From assembly GCF_014322795.1 (NCBI RefSeq), contig NZ_JAASTT010000010.1, positions 1 to 64,000 of the forward strand: a stretch of DNA of 64,000 bases, given 5' to 3'. This stretch comes from Paenilisteria portnoyi. Lineage in GTDB: Bacteria; Bacillota; Bacilli; Lactobacillales; Listeriaceae. This document shows positions 42,693 through 50,501 of this stretch, piece after piece (the first letter of the stretch is position 1; each line of letters begins with the position of its first letter). Made by a program: the position numbers and the translations under genes. The notes under the pieces were generated by a model. That model ran no database searches. It worked only from the letters and a program-made list of their open reading frames with translations, and was not told where the DNA came from.

Positions 42693-43313
42693 ATGTGGAA
42701 AAAAATTAGTGTAATTGCAATGACAACGGTAATGGTAGGGACGCTCGCAGCTTGTGGAGATGATGATGCGAATGATAACAACAATTCGAACAACACGCAA
42801 CAAACAACAGATTCAGGTACAAACAGTAACTCTAATTCGAACACATCGACAACAGATTTGAATAACAAGAAATTTTCGATGAGCTATACAGACGCCGTTG
42901 AAATTTTCAAGAATAAACATCCTGAAGCAGACGTGACATCGGTTGAATTATCGCAAGAGCTTGGAAAATTTGTTTATACCATTGATGGTGTAGATGATTC
43001 TAATGAGTTTGAAATGAAATTCGATGCGGATACGAAAGCAATTTTACAAGATAACAATGAAAAGCTTGACGCAGAAGATGCAAATGGCAACGAAAGAGCA
43101 AATGAAAAACTTGATTTAACAGGTATTAAAACACCGCAAGAAGCGATGACAGCAGCGCTGAAACAACAAGCTGGAACAGTGAAAGAATGGACGATTGAAC
43201 GCGAATTAAACCAAACATATTACAGTGTTCAAATCATGAATGGTAACCAAGAGGTTGAAGTGAAATTGGATTCCAAAACGTTAGAAGTGCTATCCACCGA
43301 ACAAGACGACTAA
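42693..43313 (+). CDS. PepSY-domain lipoprotein
   Basis: 206 residues. Signal with lipobox GTLAAC (Cys21), then a low-complexity Asn/Asp/Ser/Thr linker (to about 50), then two PepSY-like repeats (SYTDAVEIFKNKHPEADVTSVEL...FVYTIDGVDD and PQEAMTAALKQQAGTVKEWTIER...YYSVQIM). PepSY lipoproteins are thought to inhibit or modulate exported proteases or bind small ligands. ATG 42693 behind GAAGGCAGGG. Monocistronic. Followed by an inverted-repeat element. Confidence 0.85.
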   Translation: MWKKISVIAMTTVMVGTLAACGDDDANDNNNSNNTQQTTDSGTNSNSNSNTSTTDLNNKKFSMSYTDAVEIFKNKHPEADVTSVELSQELGKFVYTIDGVDDSNEFEMKFDADTKAILQDNNEKLDAEDANGNERANEKLDLTGIKTPQEAMTAALKQQAGTVKEWTIERELNQTYYSVQIMNGNQEVEVKLDSKTLEVLSTEQDD

Positions 43314-43315
43314 GG

Positions 43316-43508
43316 CTCAGCGAGCCAGCAAACGCTCATCTCCGTCGTTAAAAGCTCCGTTCCGGTGCTCTTCTACTCTTCGTTTCGCATAACTTCTCAC
43401 ATGGTCGGGGATAAGACTCCCTCCTTGTTTTCAGTTGATGTACAAATCGTACATTCCGCTCCGGTACTCGCTTTTGCCTAGGATCTAAGCATTTGCTGAC
43501 TCGCTGAG
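43316..43508. repeat. 193-bp element bounded by 21-bp inverted repeats
   Basis: Arms 43316-43336 and 43488-43508 match at 19 of 21 positions (CTCAGCGAG...CTCGCTGAG). Inside are further small hairpins, including TGTAC-AAATC-GTACA followed by TTCCGCTCCGGTACTCGC, which resembles the core of the dispersed palindromes at 23 and 46 kb. No open frame of note. Both mismatches would be G-U pairs in a minus-strand RNA. Confidence 0.8.
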
Positions 43509-43574
43509 GTTTGGCGGCACGGAAGTGTCGTGTAGGGCTACGCGAAGATAGCTTGGAGAGATATGATAAGTAAG

Positions 43575-43616
43575 AATCACGAACTATTTTTCTGGATAGG
43601 GCGTGATTTTTTTTTA
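43575..43616 (+). terminator. Terminator-like hairpin
   Basis: AATCACG/CGTGATT stem followed by nine T. With 43316-43508 and 43708-43740 it accounts for most of the 462-base gap. Confidence 0.75.
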
Positions 43617-43707
43617 CCAGTTAGGTGGGAGCGCTTGTTTTCGAGTGATGGGAAAGGATTTATTAACTAGTCATTTTATTCGCGATTGGTGCGGGTTTCT
43701 TTTGTTT

Positions 43708-43740
43708 AAGCTACAGACTTTTTATAATCTGTGGCTTTTA
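43708..43740 (+). terminator. Second terminator-like hairpin
   Basis: AAGCTACAGA/TCTGTGGCTT stem followed by TTATTATTT, 36 bases before the next gene. Confidence 0.65.
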
Positions 43741-43775
43741 TTATTTGGCTTTACGTGATAAACTAGGATGAAAGA

Positions 43776-44549
43776 ATGCGAAGGAATGAGTGTTGGTTTA
43801 TGGCGGGGGAAAAGCTGATTCGGTTTTATCGGACGAAACTTAGTAATTATAACTTAATATATGGATTTATGACGCAGCGGATTTGGACTTTTTGCTTGCT
43901 GATGATTCTTTTGTTGGCTTTACCGACTGCTTTTGGCTTGGCTTTTGGTGTTGGTGGACTTTGGACGGGACTTATTGGATATGCGGTACTTTTTTTGTTT
44001 GTGTATTACCTGTTGATTGTTAGAAGAGCACAGAAGGAATTGTGGAAAAGGTATCGTATACGTGATTTTAAAAAATTGCACATGTTAAAGCTTTGTTTGC
44101 TTCGGAATTACTTGGCGCGTAATGGATTCGCTTCACCAGAAGAATTAAGTACACTGCAAAAAGTGTTGGAAGAGGACGATACGCTTTTAAGAAAGAATTT
44201 TACCATTAAAAATATGGCGATATTGCTAGTTGTGCTTATATTTGCAGCGCTTGGTGCTGTTTTTATTTTAGAGGCAAGTCCAGAGGGGCATCGTATTTTT
44301 CTAGCGGTTATACTGGCTTTATTTGTGCTTTTTTTAGCGTCAGTTTTGCGAATTATTGGGTATGTTATTTCGTATTTTTCAGATGCTAACAAGCGTAGTG
44401 CGCGGGCTTTGATTCAGGTTATGCAAGAACTGAGTGCGAGTTATATTATGGAGCAAAATACGGATTATCAGCCATATCGTGAAATGGAGTTAGTGATTGC
44501 GAATAGTGATATTTTAAAAGAAATCATTGATGGGAAAGCGATATTTTAA
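43776..44549 (+). CDS. Membrane protein of unknown function
   Basis: 257 residues with two adjacent helices at about 37-80 and another pair at about 145-205, separated by a charged cytosolic segment (KELWKRYRIRDFKKLHMLKL) and ending in a soluble tail. No motif recognised. ATG 43776 is favoured (AGGATG 7 bases upstream); ATG 43800 is possible but its AAGGA is 14 bases away. Followed 22 bases later by a GntR regulator gene on the same strand, perhaps co-transcribed. Confidence 0.7.
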   Translation: MRRNECWFMAGEKLIRFYRTKLSNYNLIYGFMTQRIWTFCLLMILLLALPTAFGLAFGVGGLWTGLIGYAVLFLFVYYLLIVRRAQKELWKRYRIRDFKKLHMLKLCLLRNYLARNGFASPEELSTLQKVLEEDDTLLRKNFTIKNMAILLVVLIFAALGAVFILEASPEGHRIFLAVILALFVLFLASVLRIIGYVISYFSDANKRSARALIQVMQELSASYIMEQNTDYQPYREMELVIANSDILKEIIDGKAIF

Positions 44550-44571
44550 ATCAATCAAGGGGAGTCAATGA

Positions 44572-45219
44572 ATGAATAAACCTGGGAATGAAACACTGGA
44601 AAGTAAGGCGTATCGAATGATTAAGGAGAAGATTCAGCGCGGAGAATTTCAAGTGGGGCAACGTCTGATTGAGGCGGATGTTTCGCGAGAACTTGAATTG
44701 AGCAGGACTCCGGTTCGGAAGGCTTTTGCGATGCTGACAGTGGATGGATACTTGGAATTTGAGGATTATAAAGGGGTCATTGTAAAAAATTGTGCGATTA
44801 CAAAAGAACGGTATATAGAAATGCTAGATATTATGGAGTTGCTCCTAATAGGCACCATCGATAAAATAGAGGCGAAATCACTTACATTTTCGAATCGTCG
44901 TGTGCGTGAGAAAGCTACTGATTTTTTGAAACTGGAAGAGGCAACAGAGCGACAATGCATGGAATATCAACGTTGGTTCTTAAATGAAATTTTGAGTTAT
45001 GCCAAAAATGACTATTATTTGCAGGTTGTGAATCAATTTTATGACGATTTATTGGAGTTTGGTGAGCCAGATGTTTTTCAATCCGCGACCAAGCTCTTTG
45101 ATAAAACCCTCGATAATTATGTAACTTGCGGTCGTTGTCTGGAATCACGTGATTACTCGGAAGCGCGGGCTATTGTGAAGCAAATTATTAATGACCGGAT
45201 TCTATTTATTTTCAGATAA
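44572..45219 (+). CDS. GntR family transcriptional regulator (FadR-like)
   Basis: 215 residues: N-terminal winged helix with the GntR signature AYRMIKEKIQRGEFQVGQRLIEADVSRELELSRTPVRKAF split over residues 13-53, then an all-helical effector domain of FCD type. The FCD metal-binding histidines are not evident, so the effector mode is unclear. Ribosome site AAGGGGAG. No metabolic operon is adjacent, so the target is unknown. Followed by the deacetylase lipoprotein gene. Confidence 0.88.
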   Translation: MNKPGNETLESKAYRMIKEKIQRGEFQVGQRLIEADVSRELELSRTPVRKAFAMLTVDGYLEFEDYKGVIVKNCAITKERYIEMLDIMELLLIGTIDKIEAKSLTFSNRRVREKATDFLKLEEATERQCMEYQRWFLNEILSYAKNDYYLQVVNQFYDDLLEFGEPDVFQSATKLFDKTLDNYVTCGRCLESRDYSEARAIVKQIINDRILFIFR

Positions 45220-45241
45220 AAAAGGCAAAAGGAGTTCTTAC

Positions 45242-46054
45242 ATGAAGCGATATTTACGTCTATGTTTTGCTATTTTTTGTTGCTTGCTAATCGCGGCATG
45301 TGGTCAGAACGAAGCGAAGCCGTCAGAACTGGTACCTCAAAAGAAGCCAGCGCCTGTGACAAATGAGGTAAAACCACCAGTGCAACTCGGAACAGATATG
45401 AATCCAGAAACGCTGCAAATCCCTGTTTTGATGTACCATTCTATCAATACGAATGTGAAAAATAATCTGATTACTCCTCCGAATGAATTTGATACACAGA
45501 TGAAATGGCTTTCGGATAATGGCTATTATACACTGACGCTTGCGGAACTGGCTCCTTTGCTCGAAATAGGTAAAAATGTCCCAGACAAGCCAGTCGTCAT
45601 AACGTTTGACGATGGGTATCAAGATAATTATACGAATGCTTATCCGATTCTTAAAAAGTATGGCTTGAAAGCAACTATTTTCGTGATTACAGATAAAATT
45701 GCAAAAAATAATCATTTTGATGAGGCGGCTTTAAAAGAGATGAGTGCGTATGGCATTGAAATGGAGAGCCATACGGTCCACCATTACGAATTAAATAGGC
45801 TTTCCTACGAGGCACAGTTGAAAGAGTTGCAGTACTCTAAGGCTTTTCTAGAGCGTTTTACAGGCAAAAAGGTGAATAGTATTTGTTATCCGGTAGGTCG
45901 TTACAATGAAGACACAGTACGCGCAGCAGAGGCAACAGGGTACACGATGGGATTCACGACGGAAGTCGGAAAAGCGAATAAAAAGGACGGCATGTACACA
46001 TTACCACGCGTCCGGATGGTTCCTGGAATGTCGATGGAATCAGCTGTAAAGTAA
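45242..46054 (+). CDS. Polysaccharide deacetylase lipoprotein
   Basis: 270 residues from ATG 45242 (AAAGGAG 8 bases upstream); a longer frame to 45191 would overlap the regulator. Lipobox LLIAAC gives Cys20. NodB domain: ITFDDGYQDNY (Asp-Asp), SHTVHHYELN (metal His pair), CYPVGRYNE, with C-terminal region lacking an obvious LxH motif because of its short end. Expected to remove N- or O-acetyl groups from wall or extracellular polysaccharide at the outer membrane face. Target polymer unknown. Confidence 0.88.
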   Translation: MKRYLRLCFAIFCCLLIAACGQNEAKPSELVPQKKPAPVTNEVKPPVQLGTDMNPETLQIPVLMYHSINTNVKNNLITPPNEFDTQMKWLSDNGYYTLTLAELAPLLEIGKNVPDKPVVITFDDGYQDNYTNAYPILKKYGLKATIFVITDKIAKNNHFDEAALKEMSAYGIEMESHTVHHYELNRLSYEAQLKELQYSKAFLERFTGKKVNSICYPVGRYNEDTVRAAEATGYTMGFTTEVGKANKKDGMYTLPRVRMVPGMSMESAVK

Positions 46055-46080
46055 AAAATAGTCTGGGGCATAACCCAGAT

Positions 46081-46201
46081 AAATCGGCGAGAAGCGCTCG
46101 CATTCAGGGGATTTGGCGGACTTCCGGTTCTCACATACACAAGTATGCTCCGCTTCCGGCTTCCACCAAATCCCCTGAATACAAACGCTTTCGCTCGATT
46201 T
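46081..46201. repeat. Dispersed palindromic repeat, copy B
   Basis: 36-base inverted arms 46081-46116 and 46166-46201 (28 of 36 paired) around a core CATAC-ACAA-GTATG. Outer arm ends match copy A almost exactly; inner arms differ (TTCAGGGGATTTGG here, TTCAACCAATTCGG there) with both sides changed together. A CTGGG/CCCAG mini-hairpin lies just before it. Confidence 0.93.
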
Positions 46202-46205
46202 GTAT

Positions 46206-46255
46206 AAAGCAGAATTTTCGTCCTACCCGAAGAAATGGGAGGGCGCTTTTGCTTT
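46206..46255 (+). terminator. Hairpin following repeat copy B
   Basis: AAAGCAGAA/TTTTGCTTT outer stem and CCTACCC/GGGAGG inner stem, the counterpart of the hairpin that follows copy A. Possible terminator of the deacetylase gene. Confidence 0.6.
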
Positions 46256-46270
46256 GTAGCTGCCTCTTTT

Positions 46271-47032
46271 TTACTTTACAGAGAAGTGCTCGTATAGCCA
46301 ATGAAGGCCAAGCGTTTCAATTTCGTCTAACTGCTCCATAAACCCGTGATCAGCGCCGTCAAGCTCAATTATTTTTGTGCCATCTGGAAAAAGCTCGGTG
46401 CCTTGCTTCGTAATTTGTGCAAGCTTCCGTTCTAAATCGCCCTCTGTACCGTGAATCACAAGAACTGGACAGTGAACATTTTTCAGGGTAGCGGCTTGGT
46501 CCATATGATTAAAATCAGTCAACATTTGTTTATCCAACACGATTTCAGAACGCCAAGGATCATCGACGTAAAAAACCGTGCTACCATTGCATTCACATTG
46601 TGCGACCTGCTCTTTTGAAAAATTGTCTACGTGTTGATAAGCAATAGCACCGGTAACTGGTCCGGTTAACACCATGGTTTCAATGTCTGGTTCATAACAA
46701 GTTAAGGATAATCGTCCGCCAAGGCTGTGACCCCAGAAAGCGAATTTCTTCATTCCGATTTGGTAGCTATATCTTTTTGCTGCTTGTAAATCTGCCACTT
46801 GTTTCTCAAAATGGATAGCGGTATCATCACTTTCTCCGTAGCCACTGCAATCGTAGGTTAGGACATTATAGCCGTTTTGTTGTAATTTTAAGGCGAAGCG
46901 ATCGAAACGCCCGCTCGATGATTTATTGGATAGGAAACCGTGTGTCATGATGACAATAGACTCTGAAGGAGCGGTATAAAAATGACCGACTAGTGTCAAT
47001 CCGGCTTCATTTTTGAATGTGATTCGTTCCAT
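46271..47032 (-). CDS. Alpha/beta hydrolase
   Basis: 253 residues. HGFLSNKSSSGRF oxyanion/HG region, nucleophile elbow FWGHSLGGRLSL (Ser about 102), acid in VIHGTEGD, His in DGADHGFMEQ. No signal peptide; cytoplasmic. Resembles the YhfK/serine aminopeptidase S33-like hydrolases often listed as cinnamoyl esterase-like. AAGGAGG-type site before ATG 47032. Monocistronic. Substrate unknown. Confidence 0.87.
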   Translation of the reverse strand: MERITFKNEAGLTLVGHFYTAPSESIVIMTHGFLSNKSSSGRFDRFALKLQQNGYNVLTYDCSGYGESDDTAIHFEKQVADLQAAKRYSYQIGMKKFAFWGHSLGGRLSLTCYEPDIETMVLTGPVTGAIAYQHVDNFSKEQVAQCECNGSTVFYVDDPWRSEIVLDKQMLTDFNHMDQAATLKNVHCPVLVIHGTEGDLERKLAQITKQGTELFPDGTKIIELDGADHGFMEQLDEIETLGLHWLYEHFSVK

Positions 47033-47198
47033 TTTTAATCCTCCTTACAATACCCAAGTGAAATACTATGTTTTAACTGTAACGCCAAATGAGCAATTTT
47101 TCAAGTAATAATTCCTCGAGTTGGTGTGTTTTTGCTGTTTTTATGGTGTGGGAACAGGGTATAATGAAAAGGAGTATATTGAAGGAGAGTGTTACATA

Positions 47199-48086
47199 AT
47201 GGGAAAAGCATTATTGATTGTGAATCCTTCCTCTGGCAAAGAGAAAGGTAAAGTATACAAGGATCGGGCGCATCAAGCCTTGCTAAAGCGTTTTGATGAG
47301 GTGGAGGTCAAAGTGACGCAAAAAGGTGGCGATGCAACGGAATTCGCGCATGAGGCGGCTAATAATGGCTATGAAGCGGTTATCGCGATGGGAGGAGACG
47401 GTACGCTGAATGAGGTCATTAATGGCATTGCTGAGAAGCCGCATCGACCAGCATTTGGCTTTATTCCACTGGGTACGGTGAACGATTTGGCAAGGTCGCT
47501 GGGCGTTCCATTACGAGCGGATCGTGCCATAAAAGCGCTTGAAACAGCACGGAAACGGCCGATGGATATCGGTAAAATTGGCGATACATACTTCATGAAT
47601 GTGCTTGCGGCTGGGATGATTGCGGAGGCTGTCGATAAAGTCAGTGTGGAGCAAAAGACGAAATTTGGTTCTGTCGCCTATTTTGCGGAAGGGTTAAAAG
47701 CATTTGCGCGTCACGAATTGCTAGAATTTGAAGTGAAATATGATGACGGGGAATGGGATGGCAAAGCGGGGTTAGTTATCGCCAGCTTGACGAATTCAGT
47801 CGGAGGTATGGAGCAATGGGCGCCAGAAGCCGAGGTGGATGATGGCCTGATTCATGTGTTTATTTTAACGAAACTGGGCTTAATTGATGCTGCCAAAATT
47901 CTACCGCAAATCGCTTTAGGTACGCTGAAAAAAGCAGATGGCGTGATGTATTTTTCCACGACAAAACTAGACATTTCTTGCACAGATCCTGATGTGAAGG
48001 TCAATGTTGACGGCGATCCTGGAGATACGTTCCCTATCCAAATTGAAGTTTTGCGGGAACACTTGGATGTATTAGTGCCTAGTTAA
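47199..48086 (+). CDS. Diacylglycerol kinase family lipid kinase (DgkB-like)
   Basis: 295 residues from ATG 47199 (GAAGGAGAG upstream); an in-frame extension to 47121 lacks a site. N-terminal kinase module with VNPSSGKEKG and GGDGTLNEVING, C-terminal beta domain with EAEVDDGLIHVF. DgkB phosphorylates diacylglycerol released in lipoteichoic acid synthesis so that it returns to phospholipid. Related YegS/BmrU proteins act on other lipids, so the exact substrate is not certain. Monocistronic. Confidence 0.88.
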   Translation: MGKALLIVNPSSGKEKGKVYKDRAHQALLKRFDEVEVKVTQKGGDATEFAHEAANNGYEAVIAMGGDGTLNEVINGIAEKPHRPAFGFIPLGTVNDLARSLGVPLRADRAIKALETARKRPMDIGKIGDTYFMNVLAAGMIAEAVDKVSVEQKTKFGSVAYFAEGLKAFARHELLEFEVKYDDGEWDGKAGLVIASLTNSVGGMEQWAPEAEVDDGLIHVFILTKLGLIDAAKILPQIALGTLKKADGVMYFSTTKLDISCTDPDVKVNVDGDPGDTFPIQIEVLREHLDVLVPS

Positions 48087-48096
48087 TGTCGTTAGC

Positions 48097-48147
48097 GATT
48101 CAAATATCTGGAATACTTAGATTCGGAGCATTCCAGATGTTTGAATC
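48097..48147. repeat. Near-perfect palindrome between converging genes
   Basis: 18-base arms GATTCAAAtATCTGGAAT / ATTCCAGATgTTTGAATC with one mismatch around a 15-base loop; it overlaps the last 2 bases of the CbiX-like gene. Neither strand has a T-run after the stem, so it is not a standard intrinsic terminator. Confidence 0.85.
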
Positions 48148-48877
48148 AGCCGGTTAGTTCGGTGATTTTATGAAGAATGGCTTGTTCTAGCAGTGGATGA
48201 TAGTGAAAGGATTCGCAAAGTATGGTGTCGCAGTCTGGATATAATTTCTGTAAATGTAGCCGTTCTTGATCAATCGCAACGACGTGAGCGCCCGTGAATA
48301 GGAAATAAGGGAGAATATAGATTTTCTCGAATTTAGTGACCAGCTTTTCTAGTGTTTTTGGATAGCATGGTTCGCCTTTGATTTCACTATGGAAAACAGG
48401 TAAGTGTAGCTGTGATTCTAGCAATTGAGACACATTATAAAGTCGGTTTGCTGGTTCATTATCGCGCTCATTACCAAGCCCTACAAGCAGGACGGCCTCT
48501 GAATTCGTGAAATTGATATTGGTCTCTAATATTATTTCCTTGGCTAATGCGATTATCTCTGGATCGAAGCCAAATGTTTTGGTCATTCTAATCGTTATTT
48601 CAGGGTGTTTCGTGGTAAGGGAGTCGAGAATTTTAGGGATTTCATATTTGATGTTTATCGCTGAAAATAGGAATACTGGAACGACGATGAGTTCATCTGC
48701 ACCAGCTGCGATAGCCTTCTCACAGGCGATTTCGATAGTAGGATAGCTCATGCTTAGAAAACCTAATTCTTGGATTGTTTCGGGTCTTTTCTTTCTAATT
48801 TCGGCGATAAATGTACGAAATTCTGCATTGCCCTCGGCGAGTTGTGTGCCGTTACCGATATAAATTATTGCGCGCAA
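48146..48877 (-). CDS. CbiX/SirB-like chelatase family protein with altered active site
   Basis: 243 residues forming two CbiX-type halves. Family members insert Co2+ or Fe2+ into sirohydrochlorin using two histidines, usually in an N-terminal HGS motif and a later GxH motif. Here the first half starts YIGNGTQ and has FLFSAIN instead of FLxxGxH; the second half has LVGLGNERD and FLFTGAHV. So only one of the expected histidines (GAHV) is present. It may be a degenerate or repurposed paralogue. No sirohaem or cobalamin genes lie in the window. ATG 48877 follows GGAGG. Confidence 0.8.
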   Translation of the reverse strand: MRAIIYIGNGTQLAEGNAEFRTFIAEIRKKRPETIQELGFLSMSYPTIEIACEKAIAAGADELIVVPVFLFSAINIKYEIPKILDSLTTKHPEITIRMTKTFGFDPEIIALAKEIILETNINFTNSEAVLLVGLGNERDNEPANRLYNVSQLLESQLHLPVFHSEIKGEPCYPKTLEKLVTKFEKIYILPYFLFTGAHVVAIDQERLHLQKLYPDCDTILCESFHYHPLLEQAILHKITELTG

Positions 48878-49093
48878 AATGATTAACTCCCTCCAAAATG
48901 GTGTATAGCATTGCTGTATACTCTACATTTTAACCTGCATAGAGGTGTAAGCCAAGTTGTTTTTGTAAAAAAACATTTTAAATGTCACCAAATTGTGACG
49001 GATGCCATGATGTGACAAGGGTTGAGAATTCGTAATAAACGGATTGTAAATAGATAGGTGGAAGAAATAGGAGAGAACAAGGAGGAGCAATGT

Positions 49094-49435
49094 ATGGGTG
49101 AGTCGCTAGATGTTGTCTACAAAGGGCTGGCGAATCTGAAAAATGGTTTTAAACCGGTACCGGGAAAGCTTTATGTAACGCAAGAGTATTTGATTCACAA
49201 GCCAAATGATTATTTTGCGGAAGATGTTATGATTCCTTTTGAAGATGTGACACGGATTGAGGGCGTGATGACGAAGATTTTAGGACGGGATATGTTATCT
49301 AATTTACTTGAGGTGGAGACAAAAGAGGGGCATATATTCCAGTTTGTGATTAATAAGCAGAAGAAATGGTTGGCGGTTTTAGAAGAAGTACTCACAGAAC
49401 GCGAGGAAGCAGAAAAATTGATTTGGCCTAAATAA
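49094..49435 (+). CDS. PH/GRAM-like small protein
   Basis: 113 residues from ATG 49094 (AAGGAGG, 8 bases); an upstream in-frame start at 49058 has no site. Predicted beta sheet followed by a C-terminal helix; KLYVTQEYLIHKPNDYFAEDVMIPFEDVTRIEG has the look of a GRAM/bacterial PH domain. No signal or membrane segment. Flanked by a promoter region and a terminator. Function unknown. Confidence 0.75.
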   Translation: MGESLDVVYKGLANLKNGFKPVPGKLYVTQEYLIHKPNDYFAEDVMIPFEDVTRIEGVMTKILGRDMLSNLLEVETKEGHIFQFVINKQKKWLAVLEEVLTEREEAEKLIWPK

Positions 49436-49439
49436 GAGG

Positions 49440-49480
49440 ATAAGACCAAGCGCCCGAAATAGTGGTGTTTGGTCTTATTT
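49440..49480. terminator. Bidirectional terminator
   Basis: ATAAGACCAA/TTGGTCTTAT stem between converging genes. Confidence 0.85.
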
Positions 49481-49484
49481 GTGA

Positions 49485-50357
49485 TTAACCGTTGATCTGA
49501 TTGAAATTCGCGACGGCACCAATGAGGTTCGCATCATTTCCGAATTTGCAGGAAACGAGTGTTGGTGCTACTTTGGCGATTGTGATTTTCTGTAGTAAAT
49601 CATCGAGTTGTGTTTGGATGGCAGGGAGGAAATCGGGACGCTCGCTGACACCGCCGCCAATCACGATGAGCTCTGGGTCGTATACATATTGCAAGTTAAA
49701 AATACCTTTTGCGAGATTACGGAACATGCTGTCTATTTCTTGGGTAGCGATGGGGTCACCGGATTCTTTTAATTGGAAGGCTTCGATACCGCTTAAAGAG
49801 GCTAAACCTTTTCGTTTTGCGATACGTGTAGCGGCATTGACAGCGGTTCCTGTGTCGCTTAGATTTTCTAGCTTGTCATTCATAATCATATAACCAAATT
49901 CGCCACCATGAAGATTGGCACCGGCGTGGATTTTCCCATTTTTGATGACGGCGCCACCAATTCCTGTACCGATGATAAGGAAAAGAATATCGCTGGCTTT
50001 TTTTGCTACGCCAAGCCATGTTTCGGCAAGTGCTGCACAATTCGCATCATTTTCGAGTGTGATGGGTAGCTCTAATTTTTCTTCTAGTAGTTGTCGGAAC
50101 GGAAAATTGTGAATGTATGGAATTGCGCTGGCGCCACCGATAATACCGCTTTCATTATTCACGGCTCCGGGACAGCTGAAGGCGATACCTTTCAATGGAT
50201 GTGTCTGGTATGTATTTTTAGTGGTCTGTAGTTGGCTTATGAGTATATCCAGTGTGTCTGGTGTCTTGAATTTGCCCTTGGATAGAATTGTTCCGTCTTG
50301 CTCCATTAAAGCGTATTTGACGGCGGTACCGCCCATATCGAATGCTAACAATGTCAT
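49485..50357 (-). CDS. ROK family sugar kinase
   Basis: 290 residues. ATP phosphate loop FDMGGTAVKYALM at the N-terminus, sugar-binding ENDANCAALAETW with catalytic Asp, and IGTGIGGAVIKNGKIHAGANLHGGEFGYM. The ROK zinc-binding CxCGxxGC segment is absent after GEFGYM, as in some beta-glucoside kinase-like and fructokinase-like ROK proteins. Likely phosphorylates glucose, a disaccharide or another hexose in the cytoplasm. AAAGGAG before ATG 50357. Not in an operon. Confidence 0.88.
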   Translation of the reverse strand: MTLLAFDMGGTAVKYALMEQDGTILSKGKFKTPDTLDILISQLQTTKNTYQTHPLKGIAFSCPGAVNNESGIIGGASAIPYIHNFPFRQLLEEKLELPITLENDANCAALAETWLGVAKKASDILFLIIGTGIGGAVIKNGKIHAGANLHGGEFGYMIMNDKLENLSDTGTAVNAATRIAKRKGLASLSGIEAFQLKESGDPIATQEIDSMFRNLAKGIFNLQYVYDPELIVIGGGVSERPDFLPAIQTQLDDLLQKITIAKVAPTLVSCKFGNDANLIGAVANFNQING

Positions 50358-50501
50358 ATTTTTCGAACTCCTTTGTTCTGAATTAACTCAAGCATACGTG
50401 TATTGTTCTGAAAAAACAAGCGGGAATAAAAAGAAAGATGGAAAATTATATTACAAAGTGTTACAATTATGTCGTACTTATTATAACAAGGAGGAAATAA
50501 A

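Noticed and set aside
48097-48147. Palindrome as intrinsic terminator of the DgkB-like gene
   Set aside because: No T-run follows the stem on either strand.
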